NCBI GenBank assembly: GCA_011051635.1
Contig: DRKV01000081.1
Span: 1 to 5,503, forward strand
Length of the DNA: 5,503 nucleotides
Direction: 5' to 3'
Origin: Chloroflexota bacterium
GTDB lineage: Bacteria > Chloroflexota > Anaerolineae > Anaerolineales > DRKV01
Both the position numbers and the translations under genes were made by a program. The notes below the pieces were generated by a model. The model was given only the letters and a program-made list of their open reading frames with translations. It made no database searches and was not told where the DNA came from. This document shows positions 5,430 to 5,503 of this stretch, in pieces (the first letter of the stretch is position 1; each line of letters starts with the position of its first letter).

Positions 5430-5479
5430 GCCCGGCGCTTTCCGGCGCAGGATGGTAAAAAAGTAAGCGAGGAGCATAG

Positions 5480-5503
5480 TTGACTCGTGCGCCCCCCACC
5501 CCC
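5480..5503 (+). CDS. Possible first codons of a downstream gene (3' partial, weak)
   Basis: GAGGAG at 5469-5474 stands five bases before TTG 5480, which opens a frame reading MTRAPPTP to the window edge. A GTG at 5487 in another position is an alternative at a longer spacing. Only eight codons are visible and the run is C-rich, so this is a placeholder and not a confident gene; no function can be suggested. Confidence 0.2.

Noticed and set aside
5431..5452. CCGGCGC direct repeat after the terminal hairpin
   Set aside because: Two 7-bp copies in GC-rich DNA are expected by chance and do not form a stable stem with a T-run.

Overview
The window is GC-rich bacterial DNA that most resembles a member of the Chloroflexota, probably Anaerolineae-like. 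The taxonomic hints are a Thr/Pro/Asn-rich stalk at the end of a secreted protein (1-84), a secreted protein carrying the 'VYLPLV' segment after its signal peptide, a prepilin peptidase with the 'IDVEHRLILHP' form of the active-site motif, and short dispersed hairpins between genes. The assignment rests on remembered family features, not on a search.

Layout. Bases 1-84 are the 3' end of a gene for a Thr/Pro-rich, probably extracellular protein, followed by a perfect 12-bp hairpin (111-148). A gene for a secreted 300-residue two-domain protein (190-1092, +) has a good ribosome binding site and ends in a strong rho-independent terminator (1125-1150). Facing it is a prepilin peptidase gene (1154-2011, -). 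Its 5' end lies inside two oppositely oriented arrays of degenerate GATTGGG-type heptamers (1880-1948 and 2000-2048). Next is a palindromic -10-like box (GATTATAATC, 2051-2060) that reads TATAAT on both strands. From it runs a 741-residue protein (2069-4294, +), apparently from a leaderless or nearly leaderless message. It has a zinc ribbon and the outline of a DNA-methylase fold in which both signature motifs look eroded. After a 155-bp gap with two hairpins comes a complete aldo/keto reductase (4450-5388, +). The last 115 bp hold a further hairpin and perhaps the first codons of another gene.

How the genes work together. Nothing suggests one operon with a shared pathway. The prepilin peptidase and the Thr/Pro-rich and secreted proteins belong to the cell surface and export side. 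The aldo/keto reductase is a general oxidoreductase. The 741-residue protein is the real unknown. The most unusual stretch is 1880-2070, where G-quadruplex-capable heptamer arrays, an inverted repeat, a symmetrical promoter core and an uncertain peptidase start codon coincide. Gain or loss of one 7-bp unit would change which upstream start is in frame with the peptidase, so this is a plausible but unproven switch.
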